Source of the DNA: Bacteroides intestinalis
GTDB lineage: Bacteria > Bacteroidota > Bacteroidia > Bacteroidales > Bacteroidaceae
NCBI RefSeq assembly: GCF_902364365.1
Contig: NZ_CABJDN010000006.1
Coordinates: 248,001-312,000, forward strand
Direction of reading: 5' to 3'
DNA: 64,000 nt
This document shows positions 53,859-61,747 of the stretch, piece by piece. The number at the start of each line of letters is the position of its first letter. Within the stretch, counting starts at the first letter, position 1. A model generated the notes under the pieces. That model ran no database searches and was not told the origin of the DNA. It saw nothing but the letters and a program-made list of their open reading frames with translations. The position numbers were made by a program, and so were the translations under genes.

Positions 53859-55766
53859 ATGAAGCATAAATTTTTTCATCGATACCTCTCAGCAAAGGTA
53901 TTGCCGATTTGGACTATTCTGTTGATCGATGTATTGATAATCGTTGTATCCAGCCTGTTGGCTTATGCACTTCGATATGATTTCCGGAGTATTTTTCTGG
54001 AATCCTCTACTATTGACAAAACGATTGTATGTACAGTCATTGTCAACTTAGTATTTTTTCGGGTGTTCCGCACATATTCCAACGTGTTGCGCTTTTCTTC
54101 GTTTATAGATATTATGCGTATCTTCGTTGCATTGACAGTGTCTTATGCGCTGCTGATGATTTCGAGTGTACTTTTATCAAGCTACATGGATGTTCGCTTG
54201 GCACCTGTGAGCGTATTCTTCATGGCATATATTATTAGTTTTGCCATGATGTCTTGTTCGCGTATTGTTGTGAAGATGTTTTATGAACTTCTGAATTTCG
54301 ATGGAAGTCATAGTGCCAATGTTTTTATTTATGGTGCTAAGGAGGCAGGAGTCAATATTGCTAAAGCATTGCGTGTAAATTTGCGTAATCACTATCGTCT
54401 ACGTGGTTTCATAGCCGATGAGCCGGAGCTGATAAATAAAGTGATGATGGGAGTGAAAGTATTTCCCAATGACGAGACGCTAATTGATGTACTGAACGAT
54501 CGTGATGTGCATACCATTATTATTTCGCCTGCCAAGATGGAGGAACTGAAAAAATCAGATATGGCTGACCGTCTTTTGGCTCATAACATCAAATTAATGA
54601 CTGCGCCTCCTTTGAGTGAATGGAGTGGGCAGACTTTGAACCGTACTCAACTGAAAGAAATACAGATTGAAGACCTCTTGCAACGTAATCCTATTGAAAT
54701 CGATATTCATAAAGTTGCCTCTCATTTGGAAGGAAAGAGAGTGATGATAACCGGCGCTGCCGGTTCTATCGGTAGTGAAATTATGCGTCAGGTAGCCTCT
54801 TTCAATCCTTATAAGTTGATTCTGGTAGATCAGGCAGAAACTCCGTTGCATGATATTCGTCTGGAGTTACAGGATCGTTGGCGTGATATTGATGCGGAAA
54901 CGATTATTGCAGATATTTCCAATGCTACGCGTATGGAAGATATTTTTAGAGAATATAAACCTCAGTATATTTTCCACGCGGCTGCTTACAAGCATGTGCC
55001 GATGATGGAGGATAATGTTTCAGAGTCTATTCAGATTAATGTGTATGGAACCCGTACTATTGCTGATTTGGCTGTGAAATATGGAGCTGAGAAGTTTGTA
55101 ATGATCTCTACTGATAAAGCTGTAAACCCGACAAATGTGATGGGGTGTTCCAAACGTATTTGTGAGATTTATGTACAGTCTTTGGCTAAAAAACTGCAAC
55201 AGAAAGGTGGGCATGTGACCCAATTCATTACGACGCGTTTCGGCAATGTATTAGGCTCCAACGGTTCTGTAATTCCCCGCTTCCGTGATCAGATACAACG
55301 TGGTGGTCCGGTGACTGTTACTCATCCTGAAATAATCCGTTATTTCATGACGATTCCTGAAGCCTGCCGCTTGGTACTTGAAGCCGGTAGTATGGGAAAT
55401 GGGGGTGAGATTTATATTTTTGATATGGGTAAGCCGGTGAAGATTGTAGATCTTGCCAAACGTATGATCAGTCTTTCAGGACGTACGGATGTGAAGATTG
55501 AGTTTACAGGACTACGCCATGGAGAAAAACTTTATGAAGAGTTGCTGAATGTAAAAGAGTTGACTAAACCGACCTACCATGAGAAGATCATGATTGCAAC
55601 AGTCCGTGAATACGATTATGACGAAGTAAAAGAGCGCATTCAAAAACTGATAGACGTTAGTTATACTTATGATCAGATGAAGATTGTGTCAGCTATGAAG
55701 GATATTGTTCCTGAATTTATCAGTAAGAATTCGTGTTTCGAAGCATTGGACAAGAAACCGGATTAA
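53859..55766 (+). CDS. Membrane nucleotide-sugar 4,6-dehydratase/epimerase, CapD/WbpM-like
   Basis: 635 residues. Four N-terminal helices (residues about 15-130) anchor a first Rossmann-like domain (NVFIYGAKEAGVNIAKALRV). The catalytic short-chain domain starts at about 285 (KRVMITGAAGSIGSEIMRQV), with HAAAYKHVPMMEDN and the modified MISTDKAVNPTNVMGCSKRI. The serial S-T-D-K in place of SYK is typical of the FlaA1/WbpM family that acts on UDP-GlcNAc. It is commonly the first committed step of capsule or O-antigen sugars. Capsule genes are not visible downstream, so it stands alone here. Confidence 0.9.
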   Translation: MKHKFFHRYLSAKVLPIWTILLIDVLIIVVSSLLAYALRYDFRSIFLESSTIDKTIVCTVIVNLVFFRVFRTYSNVLRFSSFIDIMRIFVALTVSYALLMISSVLLSSYMDVRLAPVSVFFMAYIISFAMMSCSRIVVKMFYELLNFDGSHSANVFIYGAKEAGVNIAKALRVNLRNHYRLRGFIADEPELINKVMMGVKVFPNDETLIDVLNDRDVHTIIISPAKMEELKKSDMADRLLAHNIKLMTAPPLSEWSGQTLNRTQLKEIQIEDLLQRNPIEIDIHKVASHLEGKRVMITGAAGSIGSEIMRQVASFNPYKLILVDQAETPLHDIRLELQDRWRDIDAETIIADISNATRMEDIFREYKPQYIFHAAAYKHVPMMEDNVSESIQINVYGTRTIADLAVKYGAEKFVMISTDKAVNPTNVMGCSKRICEIYVQSLAKKLQQKGGHVTQFITTRFGNVLGSNGSVIPRFRDQIQRGGPVTVTHPEIIRYFMTIPEACRLVLEAGSMGNGGEIYIFDMGKPVKIVDLAKRMISLSGRTDVKIEFTGLRHGEKLYEELLNVKELTKPTYHEKIMIATVREYDYDEVKERIQKLIDVSYTYDQMKIVSAMKDIVPEFISKNSCFEALDKKPD

Positions 55767-55799
55767 ATAAATATATCCTGTAAGGAAGTAGTAATAAAT

Positions 55800-55858
55800 G
55801 TAATGCCTCGTAACAATATATGTTAGATACACTAACAATATATGTTACGGGGCATTAC
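55800..55858. terminator. Long hairpin between convergent genes
   Basis: About 27-base arms (GTAATGCC... at 55800, ...GGGCATTAC to 55858) pair with three mismatches. The arms also contain the same 15-base direct unit TAACAATATATGTTA twice. It serves the CapD-like (+) and dihydroorotate-dehydrogenase-like (-) genes. There is no strong U-run. Confidence 0.65.
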
Positions 55859-55885
55859 GTATAATGATATGTTGTGTGGTTCCTG

Positions 55886-56863
55886 TTATTTTCTGCTGGA
55901 GAAATATTTCATGAACTGAGTACGTTCAAAGGTATTCACACCATTCAAATCGCTAACATTCAACATTCCTTTGAATTGAGAGATTGTTTCCATTCCTTTA
56001 CGATCCATCCATAAATTCAGGAAACGGGTATATTCTGCTACAAGCGCATAACTGTTCTGATAGAATGCACTACAGATTTCTACTGCTGAAGCTCCTGCAA
56101 GAATTGCTTTTACAATTCCTTCGGGAGAATGAATACCGCCTGATGCTGCATAATCCAGCTTACTTACTGCTGCCGAGGCAATACCTATCCAGCGTAAAGA
56201 CTTAACCAGATCAGCTCCTGTGCTGAATACATTTCCTGAGATTTGCTTCATCTTCTCGATATCAATATCCGGCTGATAGAAACGATTGAACAATACGACA
56301 GCAGCGGCTCCGTTGGCATATAACTGGTCTATCAGAGCTATCGGATTAGTCAGATTATCACCTAACTTCATGATGATCGGAATGCGAACTGTCTTTTTGA
56401 TGTGGCTGAGAATATCAATATGACGTTGTTCAAATGAACCGTAATTGTACTGAACACCTGTTTGTAACGCCAAAATATTAATCTCTATAGCATCGGCGCC
56501 TGCAGCTTCCATTTGTTGTGCAAAGCCTACCCATTCAGCATCCTGATAGCAGTTGATACTGGCAATAACAGGAATAGGACATACTTTCTTAGTCTCTTTA
56601 ATCAATTCCAGATATTCAGACAGCTTATGCTGGCGGACGTATTCTACCAAGTAATCACTGCCTTCCGGGTACATATTCGGATCTCCAAGCCAGTCAGCTT
56701 CCATCATGATCTGCTCCTCGAAAAGAGATTTCAGAACAATGGCACCGACACCGGCTTCATAGAATTTCTGATTTTTTTCAGCACTATCAGTTAAGCCTGA
56801 ACTGCTGACGATAATCGGGTTTCTTAATTCTAACCCGGCAAAAGTAGTTTTTAATGTTGCCAT
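55886..56863 (-). CDS. Dihydroorotate dehydrogenase-like flavoprotein
   Basis: 325 residues from ATG 56863. NPIIVSSSGLTDSAEKNQKF and AGVGAIVLKSLFEEQIMMEA are the FMN-barrel opening. ASINCYQDAEWVGFAQQME, INILALQTG, MKLGDNLTNP and SGGIHSPEGIVKAI are the flavin and phosphate loops. The protein matches the dihydroorotate-dehydrogenase-like group that often accompanies true pyrD, so it may be a different oxidoreductase. It follows the YggS gene by 25 bases in a three-gene minus-strand operon. Confidence 0.85.
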   Translation of the reverse strand: MATLKTTFAGLELRNPIIVSSSGLTDSAEKNQKFYEAGVGAIVLKSLFEEQIMMEADWLGDPNMYPEGSDYLVEYVRQHKLSEYLELIKETKKVCPIPVIASINCYQDAEWVGFAQQMEAAGADAIEINILALQTGVQYNYGSFEQRHIDILSHIKKTVRIPIIMKLGDNLTNPIALIDQLYANGAAAVVLFNRFYQPDIDIEKMKQISGNVFSTGADLVKSLRWIGIASAAVSKLDYAASGGIHSPEGIVKAILAGASAVEICSAFYQNSYALVAEYTRFLNLWMDRKGMETISQFKGMLNVSDLNGVNTFERTQFMKYFSSRK

Positions 56864-56888
56864 GGTAATAATGTTTAATGAATAATGA

Positions 56889-57557
56889 TTAATACGTTCT
56901 GTCTCCAAAGATTTTGCTTCCTACGCGTATCAGAGTACTGCCAGCCGCAATAGCTTGGTGATAATCGTGGGACATTCCCATGGACAACTCCCGAAAAGCC
57001 TCTGTGTCGGCAAACCATGAGTCTTTCACTTCTTTGAAGAAGCTACTTAATGAACAAAATTCCTTCTCTATTTGTTCATTGTCGTCTGTATTTGTCGCCA
57101 TGCCCATCAAGCCGCATAATTGTATGTTACTGAGAGTTTTCCATTCACTTTCCGCTAACATATCCCGACATTCGTCAAAACTGAAACCAAATTTAGTCTC
57201 TTCCTCTGCAATGTGTAGTTGTAGCAGGCAGTTGACCACTTTCCCGGCCTTTTCGGCCTGTTTATTGACCTCAACAAGAAGTTTGTATGAATCAATGCCG
57301 TGAATCAGGGCTACGTAGGGTACAATATACTTTATTTTATTAGTTTGCAGATGCCCGATAAAATGCCATTCAATGTCTTTGGGAAGGCTTTCGTACTTGG
57401 CAGTCATTTCTTGCACCTTACTTTCACCGAACACTCGCTGCCCGGAGCGATAGGCTTCTTCTATCGCTTCATTGGGGTGAAATTTGGAAACAGCTACCAA
57501 TCGCACTCCTTCAGGTAGTTCGTTCAGCACTTGTTGAAGATTATCTGCAATATTCAT
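56889..57557 (-). CDS. YggS-family pyridoxal phosphate homeostasis protein
   Basis: 222 residues. The PLP lysine is in VRLVAVSKFHPNEAIEEAYR, followed by VFGESKVQEM, EWHFIGHLQTNKIKYI, GLMGMAT and SMGMSHDYHQAIAAGSTLIR. It regulates free PLP and has no catalytic product. It sits between the dihydroorotate-dehydrogenase-like gene and DUF4494. Confidence 0.95.
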   Translation of the reverse strand: MNIADNLQQVLNELPEGVRLVAVSKFHPNEAIEEAYRSGQRVFGESKVQEMTAKYESLPKDIEWHFIGHLQTNKIKYIVPYVALIHGIDSYKLLVEVNKQAEKAGKVVNCLLQLHIAEEETKFGFSFDECRDMLAESEWKTLSNIQLCGLMGMATNTDDNEQIEKEFCSLSSFFKEVKDSWFADTEAFRELSMGMSHDYHQAIAAGSTLIRVGSKIFGDRTY

Positions 57558-57571
57558 GATACTAATATATA

Positions 57572-58036
57572 TTAAACCTCCGGTTTATCATTGGGTTCTG
57601 CACTGTATGGATATACATCCATAAGAGGTGTTTCGGACACTAAAGCAATCTGATAATCGGCCATTGTACCCTTCATACCTTCATCCAGCTTCTTAACGGC
57701 ATCACGAAGGTCGGCAGCCTGTACCAATACCTGAGTAGATGTTTTCTTTTCAGCTCCGCTCTTTTCATCCAGAGTGATGAAGACCAGTTTGCATTTGAAC
57801 CAGCGATCTGCGGCTTCTTCTTCGCTTGGGAATAATTCGCTATAGTTAGCACGTTTGATGTCCGATACCGTAAACTCTCCTGAAATAAACGGTGTCATTT
57901 CCTCAATAATACGTGCTTCTGCTTCCGTGAAGCTGAGTGCATCTACTAGATAAGGTTCGGTTACTTTCTTGTTCATTCCGTTTTCCATTACTTTCTCGTA
58001 ACGGATTTTGCACTCAAACCATGTATGCATTGCCAT
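57572..58036 (-). CDS. DUF4494 family protein
   Basis: 154 residues. The opening HTWFECKIRYEKVMENG and later ADRWFKCKLVFITLDEKSG are the duplicated halves typical of DUF4494. No catalytic motif is visible. The start could be either of two ATGs two codons apart (58036, 58030). It is the first gene of a minus-strand operon with yggS and the dihydroorotate-dehydrogenase-like gene. Confidence 0.8.
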   Translation of the reverse strand: MAMHTWFECKIRYEKVMENGMNKKVTEPYLVDALSFTEAEARIIEEMTPFISGEFTVSDIKRANYSELFPSEEEAADRWFKCKLVFITLDEKSGAEKKTSTQVLVQAADLRDAVKKLDEGMKGTMADYQIALVSETPLMDVYPYSAEPNDKPEV

Positions 58037-58088
58037 AATTTCTTTGTTTTTTAATTATGAATTTATATTCTTGTTATAAAACTGACCA

Positions 58089-58136
58089 CAAAGATAATGC
58101 AAACGAAGGGTAGAATAAAATGAATCTATTCATTTT
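58089..58136 (-). promoter_or_regulatory. DUF4494-operon promoter with 20-base palindrome (element copy 2)
   Basis: On the minus strand, TATCTTTG (58096-58089) is preceded by 20 bases and then the palindrome AAAATGAAT-CT-ATTCATTTT (58117-58136). Relative to the folC copy the spacing is identical, and the C/G pair next to the loop is changed to T/A on both sides, which keeps the dyad. Confidence 0.75.
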
Positions 58137-58233
58137 TTTATGGGAAGAGCGGAATTGAAATCTTACAGAGATGCGGCGTTTTCTTTCATGATGACTCTTT
58201 TTATCCCCAATGCTAATCCTGTTCGCATGACGC

Positions 58234-58337
58234 GGTAACGACCGTTACATACCGTGGTAAAGGTTGTCACAATATGGAGTAAAGAACGTTATATGCTGAG
58301 GTAAATGCTTTTACATTATGATGTGAGCAGTTGGTAA
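58234..58337. repeat. 22-bp-period array of GTAA/TTAC dyads upstream of the invertase
   Basis: Within the 611-base gene-free gap 58037-58647. GGTAA-type motifs begin at 58234, 58256, 58278 (AGTAA), 58300 and, after a 33-base step, at 58333. The partner GTTAC-type motifs begin at 58244, 58266 (GTCAC), 58288 (GTTAT) and 58310 (TTTAC), again exactly 22 apart. Each unit is therefore a dyad of about 15 bases. The rest of the gap (about 58340-58647) shows no gene and no clear structure except AT-rich sequence. Confidence 0.85.
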
Positions 58338-58647
58338 ATGCAATGGATTCATAATTAGATAATTAACGTTTCAAGAACTCAATATTAGGACTTGTGGGAA
58401 GCTGAAAAGGAAAAATTGTCTATTATAGAAAAGAAAGAAGATTTTTTCTTGTTTCTTTTTATAACCAGCTTCCGGTATGGAAATGTGTATTTCTACATAA
58501 TTTGCTTTGCCATCTTTGAAATAAGTGATGTAAAATAAAAGGGGTAAAGTGCGCGAACTTGCTGTATTTCATTGCTTAATGATATTGTGATTTTTCACTG
58601 TTATTGCTGTTCTTTGGCACTGTTAAACCTATAAAAACAACAAAATT

Positions 58648-59238
58648 ATGGTAGTAGCTTATTTAAGAGTGAGTACAGAAAAGCAGTTTCTGGCTAATCA
58701 GCGTGAAGAACTTCTGCGCTTTGCAGAGAAAAATGGATTGAAGATTGACAAGTGGTACACTGAGACAGTGAGTGGTAGTGTGAGTAGTAAGGAGCGAAAG
58801 CTGTCGGGGATGTTGAACCGGATGCAGCGGGGGGATACGTTGATTGTAACGGAGATTTCGAGATTGAGTCGTACCTTGTTGGAAATCATGACTATTCTCA
58901 ATTCGTGTATAAAGAAAGAAATTATTTTGTACAGCACGAAAGAGGGATATGTTTTTCAAAATGACATTAACAGTAAAGTATTGGGGTTTGCATTTGGATT
59001 GATGGCGGAGATAGAGCGTAATTTGATTTCCATGCGAACTAAGGAAGCGTTGGCAAGACGAAAACAGGAAGGTGTCAAGTTAGGCCGTAAAAAAGGAACC
59101 TGTCCTGCAATGCGGGTACTCCGTGAGAATAAAAGACGTTTGATGCGTGAATCCAGACGAGGGGTTTCTTGTTCGGAATTAGCCCGTCAAATGGGGGTAT
59201 CCAGAACCACCATGCACCGCTTTCTGAAGTGTAACTAA
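58648..59238 (+). CDS. Mpi-like serine site-specific DNA invertase
   Basis: 196 residues. The serine recombinase catalytic domain opens with VVAYLRVSTEKQFLANQREE (catalytic Ser in RVST). RLSRTLLEIMTIL gives the catalytic Arg pair, and EIERNLISMRTKEALARRKQ leads to the arm helix. A C-terminal resolvase-type HTH (SCSELARQMGVSRTTMHRFL) binds DNA. It strongly resembles Mpi, the global invertase of B. fragilis that flips capsule promoters, as I recall that sequence. No invertible segment is found beside it, so it would act at distant sites. It is preceded by the 22-bp-period array. Confidence 0.9.
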   Translation: MVVAYLRVSTEKQFLANQREELLRFAEKNGLKIDKWYTETVSGSVSSKERKLSGMLNRMQRGDTLIVTEISRLSRTLLEIMTILNSCIKKEIILYSTKEGYVFQNDINSKVLGFAFGLMAEIERNLISMRTKEALARRKQEGVKLGRKKGTCPAMRVLRENKRRLMRESRRGVSCSELARQMGVSRTTMHRFLKCN

Positions 59239-59240
59239 TG

Positions 59241-59293
59241 AAAAAGCGAGTTGGCAAGTTCCTGTTGCCAGGTTCTTTAGTCAACTCGTTTTT
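59241..59293. terminator. Hairpin between the invertase and DUF308 genes
   Basis: Arms CGAGTTGGC / GTCAACTCG flanked by A5 and T5, with an inner GGCAA / TTGCC stem. It can terminate both convergent genes. Confidence 0.7.
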
Positions 59294-59310
59294 CCGGGCT
59301 GGATTGCTAC

Positions 59311-59919
59311 TTATTCTACTGGAATTTCTTTTTCTTCATTTTTATCTTTCATACTTCTTCCTCGCTTATGAAGATTCTTCAATTCAAAAGACAACATAAT
59401 GCGGAAAAATCCGATAATAAGGAATGCAAATGAGATCATGTAGACAGCATACATGGCACCTATTGCCGGTTGCCACAGAATGAGGAGTGAACAAATCACA
59501 GCTAATATGCCGAAGGCAATATACCATCCCCAGTCTCTGGTACCATATCTTTTCAGATCCATGGCATAGCCGATGGAAGAAAAGCCGCGGAACATTAACC
59601 AGAATGCGATGATGAATGGAATTACTTCCATGCTTAACAGCGGATAAGCTATCAGATAGAAACCTAATATCATGTCGATGATACCGCCTGCCAGATACCA
59701 ACCCCAGCTGGAAACATTCTTTCGGTTGCTTACGGCGAAAGAAATTTCTAACAAACCGCTGAACAGCATAGAGATACTGAACAGAATACTCAAAACCGCA
59801 TAACCGCTGAACGGAGCAAACATCAGACTTATAGCAACTACTACATAGAGTATACCAAGTAGGAGAGACATCCACCAGTTTTTTACTTCGTATTGAAGTT
59901 CGTCAAATAAAGTTTTCAT
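59311..59919 (-). CDS. DUF308 (HdeD-like) membrane protein
   Basis: 202 residues with six predicted membrane helices arranged as three similar pairs (WWMSLLLGILYVVVAISLMF; WGWYLAGGIIDMILGFYLIA; WGWYIAFGILAVICSLLILW). The repeated WGWY motif is typical of HdeD/DUF308. In enterics HdeD acts in acid resistance; the role here is unproven. It reads divergently from tpx. Confidence 0.85.
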   Translation of the reverse strand: MKTLFDELQYEVKNWWMSLLLGILYVVVAISLMFAPFSGYAVLSILFSISMLFSGLLEISFAVSNRKNVSSWGWYLAGGIIDMILGFYLIAYPLLSMEVIPFIIAFWLMFRGFSSIGYAMDLKRYGTRDWGWYIAFGILAVICSLLILWQPAIGAMYAVYMISFAFLIIGFFRIMLSFELKNLHKRGRSMKDKNEEKEIPVE

Positions 59920-59975
59920 GCAAATTTAATTTTAAATGGTTATTATAATCATGTTTGTGAGAGTAACAATTTGCA

Positions 59976-60006
59976 GTTGGAAAAGTTTTGGGCGAACTTT
60001 TCCAAC
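59976..60006. promoter_or_regulatory. Perfect 12-base inverted repeat upstream of tpx
   Basis: GTTGGAAAAGTT, 7 bases, AACTTTTCCAAC, with no mismatch. It lies 38 bases before the tpx ATG in the divergent region, where no TAnnTTTG element is seen. It may be an operator or an RNA hairpin; no U-run follows. Confidence 0.55.
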
Positions 60007-60044
60007 AGTTCGTTTGTTATATAGGCATATAAAACAAGAAAACT

Positions 60045-60545
60045 ATGGCTACAACAAAATTTAAAGGACAGCCGGTTAAGATTATCGGCGAGTTTATAAA
60101 AGTAGGGACAGTTGCTCCCGACTTTGAGTTAGTAAAAACAGATCTTTCTTCTTTCTTTTTGAAAGATTTGAAAGGGAAGAATGTAATATTGAATATCTTT
60201 CCAAGTTTGGATACCAGTGTCTGTGCAACATCTGTGCGCAAGTTCAACAAGCTGGCAGCGAGTCTGCCTGATACCGTGGTTTTGGCGATTTCCAAAGACT
60301 TGCCTTTTGCCCATGCACGGTTCTGTACTACGGAAGGTATTGAAAATGTAATTCCTTTGTCTGATTTCCGTTTCTCTGATTTTGATGAAAGTTACGGTGT
60401 GCGTATGGCAGATGGACCATTGGGTGGCTTGCTGGCGCGTGCAGTAGTTATTGTCGGTAAGGATGGAAAGGTTGCATACACTGAACTGGTACCTGAAATT
60501 ACTCAGGAGCCGGATTATGACAAAGCAATAGAGGCTGTAAAGTAG
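60045..60545 (+). CDS. tpx: Thiol peroxidase
   Basis: 166 residues, standard Tpx length. The peroxidatic Cys lies in FPSLDTSVCATSVRKF and the resolving Cys in ARFCTTEGI. The family signature SDFRFSDFDESYGV and ARAVVIVGKDGKV follow. It reduces hydroperoxides with thioredoxin. It is monocistronic, with a strong terminator after it. Confidence 0.95.
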   Translation: MATTKFKGQPVKIIGEFIKVGTVAPDFELVKTDLSSFFLKDLKGKNVILNIFPSLDTSVCATSVRKFNKLAASLPDTVVLAISKDLPFAHARFCTTEGIENVIPLSDFRFSDFDESYGVRMADGPLGGLLARAVVIVGKDGKVAYTELVPEITQEPDYDKAIEAVK

Positions 60546-60582
60546 TAAACCTCAGATTTTAATAAGCAATTAGAAAAGACCA

Positions 60583-60626
60583 GGTGTATAGTAGTCGTGA
60601 GACTATTATACACCATTTCTTTTTTA
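60583..60626 (+). terminator. Terminator after tpx
   Basis: Stem GGTGTATAGTAGTC / GACTATTATACACC (60583-60596 with 60601-60614, one G-T pair), loop GTGA, followed by a T-rich tract. Confidence 0.85.
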
Positions 60627-60766
60627 TACCCGTATCCAACTGTTGTATAAAATTCCAATGTGTTTTTCGGATATTTTTGATTGATTTATAGTGAGTAACT
60701 GGCTTTTTTTGTTTTACTTTGCGTCCTATAAATCAAGTATTAATAGGTTAATTGATAAAGAAAAAG

Positions 60767-61675
60767 ATGGAACGAGGTTTAAAAGACTACGCCCTACTCA
60801 TGCTGAAAGGTGTGGGAATGGGAGCAGCCGATGTGGTTCCCGGTGTATCGGGGGGAACAATTGCTTTTATTGTAGGTATTTATGACGAATTGATAGATTC
60901 GATAAAAAGCATTAACGGAAAAAATTTAAAGTTGTTTTTCACAGGAAAATGGGGAGCATTCTGGAAAGCGATTAACGGTAATTTTCTGATCTCTCTGCTG
61001 GTGGGAATTGGAATTAGCGTATTTTCATTAGCTAAAATTATCACATGGTTGCTTACGGACCATCCGGTTATGGTTTGGGCTTTCTTTTTCGGACTGGTAC
61101 TGGCATCCACATGGTTTGTAGGAAAAGACATAAAGGAATGGAACAAGAAAACGATTCCGGCATTTATTATAGGTGTGGCAGTTGCATATTATATTACGGT
61201 AGCAACTCCTGCTGAAACTCCTTCTAACTTATTTTTTATATTCCTTTGTGGAGCGATTGCCATTTGTGCTATGATATTGCCGGGTATATCGGGAAGTTTT
61301 ATTTTGGTACTGTTAGGTAAGTACTTCTTTATAATGGAAGCTGTCAAAACACTTGATATAACGGTTTTATTAGTGTTTTTTGTGGGTGCTTTTATTGGTA
61401 TAACTTCTTTCTCACGTATTCTTTCTTACGCATTAAAGCATTTCCGCAATATTACATTGGCTGTATTGACAGGTTTCATGTTGGGGTCACTAAACAAAGT
61501 ATGGCCTTGGAAAGAAACTATAGAAACTTTTACTGATAATCATGGGGTAGTGAAGCCATTGGTTGAAAGCAATATTCTGCCCAATCAGTATGTTGTTGAG
61601 GCTGTAGTATTGATGATAGTAGGTTTCTTTCTGGTATATTTCCTGGAAAAGCTTTCTACTCGTAGTGCTAAATAA
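60767..61675 (+). CDS. DUF368 membrane protein
   Basis: 302 residues from ATG 60767; an in-frame TTG at 60752 is less likely. Eight or more helices are visible. The motif GMGAADVVPGVSGGTIAFIV and its inverted repeat LPGISGSFILVLLGKYFFIM are the DUF368 signature. Related proteins (PopT family) have been proposed to flip undecaprenyl phosphate back across the membrane, so a role in carrier-lipid recycling is reasonable (established for some homologues, inferred here). Confidence 0.88.
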   Translation: MERGLKDYALLMLKGVGMGAADVVPGVSGGTIAFIVGIYDELIDSIKSINGKNLKLFFTGKWGAFWKAINGNFLISLLVGIGISVFSLAKIITWLLTDHPVMVWAFFFGLVLASTWFVGKDIKEWNKKTIPAFIIGVAVAYYITVATPAETPSNLFFIFLCGAIAICAMILPGISGSFILVLLGKYFFIMEAVKTLDITVLLVFFVGAFIGITSFSRILSYALKHFRNITLAVLTGFMLGSLNKVWPWKETIETFTDNHGVVKPLVESNILPNQYVVEAVVLMIVGFFLVYFLEKLSTRSAK

Positions 61676-61709
61676 GAGGTAGCAAATAAATATCTTGAGG
61701 GTATATATA

Positions 61710-61743
61710 AAATAGAGAGTAAAGATTCCTTTACTCTCTATTT
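61710..61743. terminator. Bidirectional terminator
   Basis: Perfect 15-base stem AAATAGAGAGTAAAG / CTTTACTCTCTATTT (61710-61724, 61729-61743), loop ATTC, between the convergent DUF368 and TPR genes. Confidence 0.9.
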
Positions 61744-61747
61744 CTTT

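Noticed and set aside
53859..55766. Start of a capsule biosynthesis cluster
   Set aside because: The CapD-like gene has its own promoter and is followed by a convergent dihydroorotate-dehydrogenase-like gene; no glycosyltransferases are nearby.
58234..58337. CRISPR array
   Set aside because: Units are short and degenerate, with no constant repeat and no spacers, and no cas gene is present.
58234..58400. Invertible promoter flanked by Mpi sites next to the invertase
   Set aside because: AACGTT-containing stretches at about 58286 and 58365 do not form convincing inverted arms, and no promoter sits between them.
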